From the NCBI GenBank assembly GCA_001783035.1, contig MFQK01000018.1:1-6163 (forward strand): 6,163 bases of DNA. Reading direction: 5' to 3'. The notes below the pieces were generated by a model. The model made no database searches. It was not told where the DNA came from and saw only the letters and a list, made by a program, of their open reading frames with translations. Positions 1-5,413 of this stretch are shown here, in pieces (position 1 is the first letter of the stretch; each line of letters opens with the position of its first letter). The DNA is from Candidatus Magasanikbacteria bacterium RIFCSPLOWO2_02_FULL_44_11. GTDB lineage: Bacteria; Patescibacteriota; Patescibacteriia; Magasanikbacterales; GWA2-37-8. The translations under genes and the position numbers were made by a program.

Positions 1-7
1 CAAAAAT

Positions 8-460
8 ATGACAAAATTTGCCGGAGTGATGATTGCGATTGTGCTGGTGGGAGGGCTGGTTCTTTTGGCCATGCAGTATTTCCGCTACCGTTCTTCGCCC
101 GAATACCGCGCCGGGGAAAATTTAAAAGAAATTGAAAAACAATACGCCGAGGACTCTTACGGCGGTGACACGCCGGAAGAAACCTTGGCGCTTTTTATTT
201 CCGCGCTCAAAGTCGGAGACACAAATTTGGCGGCCAAATATTTTGTTTTGGACGCGCAAGCCCAATGGCGCGAGGATTTGGCGGTGATGAAAGAGAAGGG
301 ATTATTAGAGGCAATGATTAAAGACGTGGAACGAGCAAAAAAATATCGTTCATCTTCTGAAAACCAAATTTTCTTTACAGCTGGCAATGCAACAGGCGAA
401 GCAGTGATAAATATTGATTTGATCGAATTTAACAATAAATGGAAAATAAGAGGAATATAA
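8..460 (+). CDS. Membrane-anchored hypothetical protein, NTF2/DUF4878-like
   Basis: A 150-residue protein of unknown function. Residues about 5-24 form one hydrophobic helix followed by basic residues (FRYR), so the N-terminus should be a membrane anchor with the rest outside. The soluble part begins near residue 53 with TPEETLALFISALKVGD and continues with AAKYFV. That pattern (a helix, 'ALK.GD', then an amphipathic helix) resembles small exported DUF4878/NTF2-like proteins and is familiar from Parcubacteria; this is recognition by eye, not a search. It ends in FNNKWKIRGI, the usual final-strand style of such folds. The frame is open to the left edge, so the start at 8 is not certain. Its last 22 nt overlap the next gene, which suggests translational coupling. 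Confidence 0.75.
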   Translation: MTKFAGVMIAIVLVGGLVLLAMQYFRYRSSPEYRAGENLKEIEKQYAEDSYGGDTPEETLALFISALKVGDTNLAAKYFVLDAQAQWREDLAVMKEKGLLEAMIKDVERAKKYRSSSENQIFFTAGNATGEAVINIDLIEFNNKWKIRGI

Positions 461-1053
461 AATTTGTTTTATTGTTTATTTGGGGAGGGACACTTTTTGT
501 GCTCCCTTTTTTTACATTTGGATATGACGATAAAACCACGCATCCGGCTTTAACCCAAGAAATAGTCAAATTTTTCAACGCTTCATTTCCGGAAAAACAG
601 ATTTTAAGCGCTGACGCGGAAAAAATTATTCAAGGAAGCATAGACGAGGACGCGGAAACAAGATGGCTGTATCATTTTTATGATCCGGTGTATAATCGGG
701 GGCTGGTTTTGGAAGACGACGCATTTCCCAAAGACCCGAATCTGGCCTTGGTGGCATCCGGCGCCAGATCCGAATGGGAAAGCTCCAAAGTATGGGGAAC
801 AAATTCTGAATTGCAATCCGGACTCATGGAAAATTTATCTGCCGGAATTTTTACCGAATATTTTTCCGGAGACGAGGATTACTCGTGGGATCGCGCGATT
901 TACGAATATGCCTGGGAGGACAAAAATCGCGGACTTTCCTCGCTCGGACATGTTTTGCATTTGATTGAAGATGCAAGCGTACCGGATCATACAAGGATTG
1001 CGACACAAAAGGCATTTGGGAGTCATCTCCGGTCATATTTACCGTTGATTTGA
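439..1053 (+). CDS. Exported zinc-dependent phospholipase C/S1-P1-like protein, C-terminally truncated
   Basis: The 204-residue product starts with a signal peptide or anchor (residues 1-28, basic MENKR then a hydrophobic run). The mature part carries landmarks of the zinc-dependent phospholipase C / P1 nuclease fold: H35 in THPALTQEIV, D69/D71 in GSIDEDAETRW, H79 in HFYDP, and LGHVLHLIEDASVPDHT at 169-185. In the last motif H174, D178 and H184 have the 4- and 6-residue spacing of the His-Asp-His zinc ligands of Bacillus phospholipase C. In that family a further His and Glu follow about 14 and 18 residues later. Here the protein ends 20 residues after H184 in unrelated-looking sequence, so the last ligands seem to be missing. 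Relatives are generally longer. The start overlaps the upstream gene by 22 nt and gives a proper signal sequence. Substrate is unknown; activity is doubtful if the truncation is real. Confidence 0.72.
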   Translation: MENKRNIKFVLLFIWGGTLFVLPFFTFGYDDKTTHPALTQEIVKFFNASFPEKQILSADAEKIIQGSIDEDAETRWLYHFYDPVYNRGLVLEDDAFPKDPNLALVASGARSEWESSKVWGTNSELQSGLMENLSAGIFTEYFSGDEDYSWDRAIYEYAWEDKNRGLSSLGHVLHLIEDASVPDHTRIATQKAFGSHLRSYLPLI

Positions 1054-1081
1054 GGCCAAAAGTTAAAAGTTTGTAGGACGG

Positions 1082-1108
1082 TTGGTCAAGCGTTGAATGA
1101 AATATAAT
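1082..1108 (+). promoter_or_regulatory. Putative sigma70-type promoter
   Basis: A perfect TATAAT (1103-1108) lies 22 nt before the ATG at 1131. TTGGTC (1082-1087) could be the -35 box, with a short 15-nt spacer. Transcription would begin near 1115, leaving a leader of roughly 15 nt. It sits in the only gap between plus-strand genes and would drive the two genes at 1131-2317. The -10 is convincing; the -35 and spacing are not ideal. Confidence 0.5.
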
Positions 1109-1130
1109 CTTATGCTATTGTTTCAAGGTT

Positions 1131-1502
1131 ATGAAAAAAGCTACGAAAACTACCTTAGTTCTCATCTTCATGCTTCTTGTTTTGGCCAATTACTACGCCT
1201 TTATAAGAATGGCTGATGAGTCGCTGTCCAAAATAGATAGTTATCTTTATTTGCGCGGATACTATTTCGGTATTGTGGATATATTCAATTCAGTAATGAA
1301 GTTGGTTGTGCCGTCATTTGTTTTGTGGGGGTTTATAAAGGTGTCCGGCAAACACGAATTTTATACCGAGATTAATAGGCTTTATTCTGCGATGACAATT
1401 CCATTACTATTAATCTATATTGCATTACTTCCAATTTTGCTCTATCTACAGAATTGGTTCTATGGCAAATGGATCAAAGCCCAACCACCTATAAATAACT
1501 AG
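1131..1502 (+). CDS. Three-helix integral membrane protein, function unknown
   Basis: I do not recognise this 123-residue protein. It has three hydrophobic segments, at about residues 8-26, 46-69 and 87-106. The first follows a basic start (MKKATK), which predicts a cytoplasmic N-terminus. The loop between segments 1 and 2 is Tyr-rich (YLYLRGYYFG) and the tail after segment 3 has WFYGKWIK. No catalytic motif or cysteine is visible. AAGG at 1125-1128 lies only 2 nt from the ATG, too close for a normal ribosome binding site. The promoter-like sequence just upstream and a gap of 2 nt to the next gene indicate a two-gene unit. The segment uses more A+T-rich codons than the genes before 1053, as judged by eye. 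Confidence 0.7.
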   Translation: MKKATKTTLVLIFMLLVLANYYAFIRMADESLSKIDSYLYLRGYYFGIVDIFNSVMKLVVPSFVLWGFIKVSGKHEFYTEINRLYSAMTIPLLLIYIALLPILLYLQNWFYGKWIKAQPPINN

Positions 1503-1504
1503 CC

Positions 1505-2317
1505 ATGGAAGAAATCACAACTAAACAAATAGTGCTTGGAATCTTTCTCATAGTGTTGCTTATTGGAGGATATATTTTGGCTGACTTATCGCTGGGGTGG
1601 CTAAACAAGGAAGACGTAACAATGGGGGTGAAAGTGCGTATCCCAGAAACTGAAAAAGTCGCTACTTCAACGATTATTGTCGAACCAAAAGAGGAAATAC
1701 TCCAACTCATCAAAAAGCAATATAGCCCACCCCAGGATATATATTCAAACGCAGATTCATACGAAAAAAACCTAATCAGTTGGGCCATAAAAGGTGAGTT
1801 TGCAATCGCTAAAATAGTGGTTAGGGGTGAAGTGAGGAATGACCTGCCAAATTTTGTATCATTAAGCCTAGGAGATATTAGTGGAACACTTGGCGGATCA
1901 CGTAAATCCGTAACACAGCTTGATTTTAATAATTCAAATGCGGTTTTTACCAAAGAAAACCCGCTAGAATTTACGATTGATCTCAAGAGTCCTATTAGGC
2001 TGTCCACAACAAGAGATGAATTTCTTACAACTTTTGAATCATCTAAAAATATAATTTTGTGGGATATAATCGCTCCCCCACCAGATAATGGTACGATCGC
2101 AAAAATGATTATAGCTCCATACTCAAGTCAGGGGAAATATGGAGAGGGCACGATAATTACTAGTGTTGAATTCCGATACGCCTGCGTTGAATATGATCCA
2201 AATTGCAAGGCCATCCTATGTCCTGACAAAGAATATCAGCACGGTTCAGAGTGTATTCGTGATGTATTCGGAGCAGAGACGGCAAAAAACTATTCAGATT
2301 ATTTCAGAAAAAAATAG
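1505..2317 (+). CDS. Single-pass exported hypothetical protein with Cys-rich C-terminus
   Basis: This 270-residue protein is not recognised. A single hydrophobic helix at about residues 8-27 should anchor it, with a large extracytoplasmic part. Residues 60-75 are a charged helix (EPKEEILQLIKKQY). From about 95 to 225 the sequence alternates polar and hydrophobic residues in a way that suggests beta strands. The tail holds four cysteines within 24 residues (C227, C234, C239, C250), probably two disulfides or a small metal site. The ATG lies 2 nt after the stop of the membrane protein upstream, so the two are very likely co-transcribed and possibly coupled. No Shine-Dalgarno is seen. The gene ends 18 nt before a strong terminator hairpin. 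Confidence 0.7.
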   Translation: MEEITTKQIVLGIFLIVLLIGGYILADLSLGWLNKEDVTMGVKVRIPETEKVATSTIIVEPKEEILQLIKKQYSPPQDIYSNADSYEKNLISWAIKGEFAIAKIVVRGEVRNDLPNFVSLSLGDISGTLGGSRKSVTQLDFNNSNAVFTKENPLEFTIDLKSPIRLSTTRDEFLTTFESSKNIILWDIIAPPPDNGTIAKMIIAPYSSQGKYGEGTIITSVEFRYACVEYDPNCKAILCPDKEYQHGSECIRDVFGAETAKNYSDYFRKK

Positions 2318-2334
2318 TCCTTCCTGAATAGACC

Positions 2335-2369
2335 GAAACCGCCTGCACATTGAGGCGGTTTTGTTGTTG
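2335..2369 (+). terminator. Rho-independent terminator between convergent genes
   Basis: The arms AAACCGCCT (2336-2344) and AGGCGGTTT (2353-2361) form a 9-bp perfect stem with an 8-nt loop. On the plus strand it is followed by a T-rich run (TTTTGTTGTTGTT), so it should end the transcript of the 1505-2317 gene. Read on the minus strand, the stem is followed by only three T residues before CGG, so it could at best be a weak terminator for the opposing operon that ends at 2386. Confidence 0.8.
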
Positions 2370-2385
2370 TTGGATTGAAAAATTA

Positions 2386-2919
2386 TCACTGCGGGTATCT
2401 CTTAAAACACATCGCTTTGTCATCCGCTGAGATCTTATTAGCATTATCGGCCAAAGAAATAGGCAAAGCACAAGAACATTCATCCTGTCTTTTAGCGTAA
2501 TCGAGTAATCCCGCAAATATATTATTATCAGTAATCCCCCTTTGATTTTTATATTCTTCAATCGTGAGACCCTTGTCTTTCAGGTACTCATTAAATGTCA
2601 GGTCAAGAATTGGGACGCAACTATTAATTATTTTACCTAATCTCTTACACTCGCTATTCCAATATCTTGTCTGTTTTTCCTCCGCGTCACTAATACACGT
2701 GCTTAAAGCCTGCTCGGCTTGCTCTTTTGTTTCCTGTTCTTTAAGCTCTTTAGCTAACTGGTCTTGTTTTTCTTGGTCTATTTTAATCTGCTGTTGTCGC
2801 TCAATAGATTTTTGTTTATTTATTTCACTCGCATAGTAAAAGCCCCCCAAAACAAGGCTTGCTATTATAATTGTAGCTGGCAATGAAATTTTATTTAATT
2901 TTTCCATTATTTTGTCCAT
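2386..2919 (-). CDS. Membrane-anchored coiled-coil protein with conserved-looking Cys-rich C-terminus
   Basis: A 177-residue protein with one N-terminal membrane helix (about 13-31). A highly charged Gln/Lys/Glu stretch at about 33-72 (for example RQQQIKIDQEKQDQ) is very likely a coiled coil. A globular end follows with C75, C91, C101, C148, C150 and C171. The layout of ALSTCI, then W87 and C91, and the ending DDKAMCFKRYPQ matches a family of short hypothetical proteins I associate with Parcubacteria, in which the terminal CFKRYPQ-like motif recurs; its function is unknown. It is the last gene of the minus-strand cluster, 3 nt after the stop of a 45-codon ORF. No Shine-Dalgarno is visible. 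A second ATG at codon 5 is possible but the first is better placed after the upstream stop. Confidence 0.75.
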   Translation of the reverse strand: MDKIMEKLNKISLPATIIIASLVLGGFYYASEINKQKSIERQQQIKIDQEKQDQLAKELKEQETKEQAEQALSTCISDAEEKQTRYWNSECKRLGKIINSCVPILDLTFNEYLKDKGLTIEEYKNQRGITDNNIFAGLLDYAKRQDECSCALPISLADNANKISADDKAMCFKRYPQ

Positions 2920-2922
2920 GTC

Positions 2923-3060
2923 TTAAATAAGAGTACTAAACGGCCACCAAATCGGCCACATATCCAAAAACTGTAGGATTCGTGCTCCGAGCAGTGGGAA
3001 AAAATAAACTATATAAATTATTACCTTGATTGGAAAAGTAATTATTGCCCAGATTTCCAT
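2923..3060 (-). CDS. Small hydrophobic membrane protein, 45 residues
   Basis: A short ORF that fills the otherwise empty gap between the Excalibur gene and the coiled-coil gene. The 45-residue product begins MEIWAIITFPIKVIIYIVYF and has a hydrophobic stretch at about residues 3-24, then an amphipathic part (LGARILQFLD, 24-33), then a Trp/Pro-rich tail (WPIWWPFSTLI, 35-45) with W35, W38 and W39. Only K12, R27, E2 and D33 are charged, so it should sit in or on the membrane. It is on the same strand as its neighbours, lies 41 nt after the Excalibur stop, and ends 3 nt before the ATG of the next gene; this placement is the main argument that it is translated. No clear Shine-Dalgarno is present. 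I know of no named family. The non-random composition supports a real gene. Confidence 0.6.
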   Translation of the reverse strand: MEIWAIITFPIKVIIYIVYFFPLLGARILQFLDMWPIWWPFSTLI

Positions 3061-3101
3061 AAAGTATCAACACGACATAAACTATTTAGCCAAGGACTCA
3101 C

Positions 3102-3383
3102 TTAAGGTAAAGTCTCGCAGGCGACACCGTCACCATCACGATCTAGATTATGGAGGTCGGATGAGGGCCCACCGTTAGCTATAAAAAATCTTTGTGCTTC
3201 GCTTTGTGACGAAAAGTCGGTACAATCACGGTCACCGGATTCGTAAGAACGAGTTGTAGGTGGGTCATCGGTACGATCATACCGAGAAGTGGTTTCAAAA
3301 TCAGAAAAAAACCACCATGCACCACCGCCAATGATTGATCCCCAGATCAAAACGCCTATCCAATTCTCTTTGAGCCAGTTCAT
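3102..3383 (-). CDS. Membrane-anchored Excalibur calcium-binding domain protein
   Basis: With the start at 3383 the protein has 93 residues. A membrane helix (about 8-26, ending GGAWWFF) is followed by a polar, Asp/Arg/Thr-rich linker (27-50). An Excalibur domain follows at about 50-91: DRDCTDF, then SEAQRFF..NGG, then LDRDGDGVACE. D81, D83 and D85 form the DxDxDG calcium loop, and C54 and C89 are the expected disulfide pair. Excalibur domains occur in secreted surface and nuclease-associated proteins and are thought to bind calcium. The longer reading frame, from 3437, would overlap the preceding gene by 46 nt. The chosen ATG lies 8 nt after that gene's TAG and yields MNWLKENW, the same leader as the neighbour at 3392-4681. 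Confidence 0.85.
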   Translation of the reverse strand: MNWLKENWIGVLIWGSIIGGGAWWFFSDFETTSRYDRTDDPPTTRSYESGDRDCTDFSSQSEAQRFFIANGGPSSDLHNLDRDGDGVACETLP

Positions 3384-3391
3384 ATAGTTTA

Positions 3392-4681
3392 CTATTGAAA
3401 AATTCCAAAAATCCATGCAAACATTTTGGAATACCACTTTTTTGGTTCCTCCAAATGAGTAGATTCTTGGGGTTCTTGTTTTATAATAGTAGCCGCGTAT
3501 TGATCCTGAATTTCATCTGGAACTAACGCTTTGTTAAGCCAGCCCTCATTTGTTGATTCCGTGTCTGATATAATAGCCTTAAACCAGTCATCCTGTTTTC
3601 CGATTATGGCCGCGGTGCCGTTGGTTGATCCCCATTTAACCACTTTACATTTGGTGCCACCACATTCTCTAAGTAGTTCATTTCCAACCAAGTTAAACTT
3701 CACCGATTCTGATTGCCATTTTGGGTTTTCTGCTATTTCTTTTTTGGTTTTAACTGGTGCCGGTTCCACTATAGAGGCAGGTGGAAGTATTGCTGGTTTA
3801 GACGCAGGGACTGGTGCGGGAATAGGTTTGGAAGGCGTAACTATTGGTATAGGCGATGGGGTGTTTATCTTGATTACTTGGGAAGGGGTTGGTGTAATTA
3901 CTGGTATAACAGGTGGAGTGTATGATCTGACCTCTTTTTTTACACATTGCCCACTGCTCAACTCGTATCCATAATCACACTCACAGGTATCGTTAAGACT
4001 ATTAAATCGTGAATTAAAGCCGAACTTGTTACTGCAATAAAGACTGCCGCTAATACAGGAATTTCCAGAACTATCAGCTACATAGCCACTTGAACACCCG
4101 CATTTATCAGTAGGCACGTTGTACTCAGCGTTGTAGCCGAATATGCTCTGGCAATAATTATCTTGGCTTACGCATTGGTTGCTAGAATTGAAAACATACC
4201 CATAGTTACATTCGCAACTTTTGGATAAGGAGTCATAACTCGAATTGTAACCATGCTTATTCCAACAATAAGAATTTCCACTCACGCAACTGCCTCCGTC
4301 TGCTACATATCCATAATTGCATTTACAGGAATCCGACAAACTATTATAAGACGAGAATAACGGACAACTTGGTGTACTAGGATACGAAGGTGGAGAATAC
4401 CCATAATTGTATTCTGGCCAAGGTTCGGTATATCCTGTACCGCCCGATCCGTAGTGACTTCTGATTGGATCAAGGGGTTGAGAGTAGCTTTTTGCGTTGT
4501 GGCAGTGGTATTCTCCATAGCTCAATCCCCAATCTAAGCAGTTAGTGCGGCAAGTATGACAGCCGGAGGAATCAGTACCTCCGGGATGAGCTAAAACAAA
4601 AAGAGGCACCAATAAAAGCATACCTCCTAAGACAATCAGGGGTATGCTAGGCGAGAACCAATTTTCTGTGAGCCAGTTCAT
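3392..4681 (-). CDS. Secreted multidomain protein: YHYH-like region, four Cys-rich repeats, Pro-rich linker, SH3-like domain
   Basis: A 429-residue product when started at 4681. Residues 14-31 form a hydrophobic signal or anchor ending LAHPGG. Residues 32-61 (HPGGTDSSGCHTCRTNC to GEYHCHN) match the YHYH-type region often seen at the N-terminus of secreted bacterial proteins. Four repeats of about 33-39 residues follow (106-249), EGF-like in cysteine content. Residues 256-312 are rich in Pro, Thr, Ile and Ala. Residues about 325-387 look like a bacterial SH3 domain (GGTKCKVVKWG, DDWFKAI, NEGWLNKALV); such domains usually bind wall or surface ligands. The C-terminus WYSKMFAWIFGIFQ is short and hydrophobic or amphipathic, possibly a second membrane contact. 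The start at 4681 overlaps the cohesin stop as ATGA, whereas the longer frame from 4780 would overlap it by 103 nt with a sequence unlike a leader. The domain set suggests a surface adhesion or binding role, by inference. Confidence 0.82.
   Translation of the reverse strand: MNWLTENWFSPSIPLIVLGGMLLLVPLFVLAHPGGTDSSGCHTCRTNCLDWGLSYGEYHCHNAKSYSQPLDPIRSHYGSGGTGYTEPWPEYNYGYSPPSYPSTPSCPLFSSYNSLSDSCKCNYGYVADGGSCVSGNSYCWNKHGYNSSYDSLSKSCECNYGYVFNSSNQCVSQDNYCQSIFGYNAEYNVPTDKCGCSSGYVADSSGNSCISGSLYCSNKFGFNSRFNSLNDTCECDYGYELSSGQCVKKEVRSYTPPVIPVITPTPSQVIKINTPSPIPIVTPSKPIPAPVPASKPAILPPASIVEPAPVKTKKEIAENPKWQSESVKFNLVGNELLRECGGTKCKVVKWGSTNGTAAIIGKQDDWFKAIISDTESTNEGWLNKALVPDEIQDQYAATIIKQEPQESTHLEEPKKWYSKMFAWIFGIFQ
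3935..4366 (-). repeat. Four tandem Cys-rich protein repeats
   Basis: This part of the YHYH/SH3-like gene encodes four degenerate copies of the pattern C-x(3-4)-[FY]-x-[SAR]-x-[YF]-[ND]-x(5)-C-x-C-x(2)-G-Y-x(n)-C-[VI]. Units begin at residues 106, 139, 177 and 216 of the 429-residue product. Copies share the blocks SCKCNYGYV, SCECNYGYV, KCGCSSGYV and TCECDYGYE. The DNA copies have diverged, so the duplication looks old rather than recent. Confidence 0.8.
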
Positions 4682-5409
4682 TTTTTGGGAAGGTAGCCGG
4701 ACAAAAGCTCGGTTTTTCTTCCGGTGAGAAATCCGATGGCCAACGATAGAAAAACAAGAGCTGTGGCTAACCAAAGCCACGGGAATGTTGAGGCTGCCCC
4801 AGAAACAGCCGCCGTTTGCGCTTCTTTCTCCTGTTCTACTCCTGCCAACTCATCTGATTGAGTGTCTTCCTTTGGAGCTGGTGAAGTAATTACTTGAGGT
4901 TGCGAGACAGAAGTTGGCGTAGGCGCGACAGACGCTACCCTTTCTAACAGAGTGAACGTTGTTTGCGAAGAAAAATTGCTTATAGTGTTTGTATTGTTAG
5001 CGTCTAATGCCATAGAACTGTTACCTAATTTTACTACCGCTGAACCTTTTGCTTTTACCTTGAATACTGCCGTGCCTAAAATCGCCTGTGAAGATAGGCC
5101 GCTTGGATAACCAGCTGTTTTTATCAACATCCCCTTGTTGTTATCCACTAAATCGTAACCGGCTTGAGTAAGCGGCATCCAGTTGTTGGCGAAAGTAAAC
5201 GACTGAACCTCAAGCAAGTCCGCCGGATAAGTAAGTTCGGCTTTCACGGTGTAAACAGGGTTTTGGGAATTAACGGAAACGTTAACAGCGAAAGTTTGAC
5301 CCTCCCTATATTCTCCGACAGACGGAGAGAAAGAAACGCTCGTCGCGGCAAACGCTGAAAAAGGTATTAAAGTAATGACGAATAGTGATATGTATTTTAT
5401 AATTCTCAT
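4678..5409 (-). CDS. Cohesin-domain protein with C-terminal membrane anchor
   Basis: A 243-residue protein. Residues 1-21 are a Sec signal peptide (RIIK, hydrophobic core, cleavage likely after AFA). Residues about 23-154 look like a cohesin module: VSFSPSVGEYREGQTFAVNV, then VYTVKAELTYPADLLEV, then an ILGTAVFKVKAKGSAVV strand and the closing TTFTLLE. A Thr/Ser/Pro/Glu-rich linker spans 160-208. A hydrophobic helix at about 210-229 is followed by RK, a stop-transfer anchor, so the cohesin should be displayed outside the membrane. No LPXTG sortase motif is visible. Cohesins bind dockerins, and a dockerin gene ends 4 nt upstream in the same operon. The gene ends in an ATGA overlap with the next. 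No Shine-Dalgarno is seen before the ATG. Binding to the neighbouring dockerin is inferred. Confidence 0.87.
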   Translation of the reverse strand: MRIIKYISLFVITLIPFSAFAATSVSFSPSVGEYREGQTFAVNVSVNSQNPVYTVKAELTYPADLLEVQSFTFANNWMPLTQAGYDLVDNNKGMLIKTAGYPSGLSSQAILGTAVFKVKAKGSAVVKLGNSSMALDANNTNTISNFSSQTTFTLLERVASVAPTPTSVSQPQVITSPAPKEDTQSDELAGVEQEKEAQTAAVSGAASTFPWLWLATALVFLSLAIGFLTGRKTELLSGYLPKK

Positions 5410-5413
5410 AAAT

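Noticed and set aside
990..1074. Frameshifted continuation of the phospholipase-like gene
   Set aside because: The alternative frames after the HDH motif stay open only briefly (to 1074 at most) and show no family-like residues, so a simple frameshift does not restore the missing part.
1489..2007. Minus-strand ORF of 172 codons
   Set aside because: It is antisense to the 1505-2317 gene, which has a convincing membrane anchor, tight spacing to its upstream neighbour and a terminator right after it. The antisense product is Ser-rich with no recognisable domain.
2941..2959. Direct repeat CGGCCAC, twice, 12 nt apart
   Set aside because: It is explained by the repeated Trp-Pro codons (WPIWWP) of the 45-codon ORF, so it is probably not an operator.
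3061..3101. Possible internal promoter before the 45-codon ORF (TTGGCT and GATACT)
   Set aside because: The spacer would be 19 nt and the leader only about 3 nt; the match is no better than chance in A+T-rich DNA.
3531..3974. Plus-strand ORF of 147 codons
   Set aside because: It lies wholly antisense to the Pro-rich and SH3-like part of the 3392-4681 gene, which has clear domains; its Gly/Ile-rich composition mirrors that gene's Pro/Thr/Ile linker.
4682..4780. Extended N-terminus (33 extra codons) for the YHYH/SH3-like protein
   Set aside because: It would overlap the cohesin gene by 103 nt and put a basic non-signal sequence before a good signal peptide; the ATGA start at 4681 fits better.
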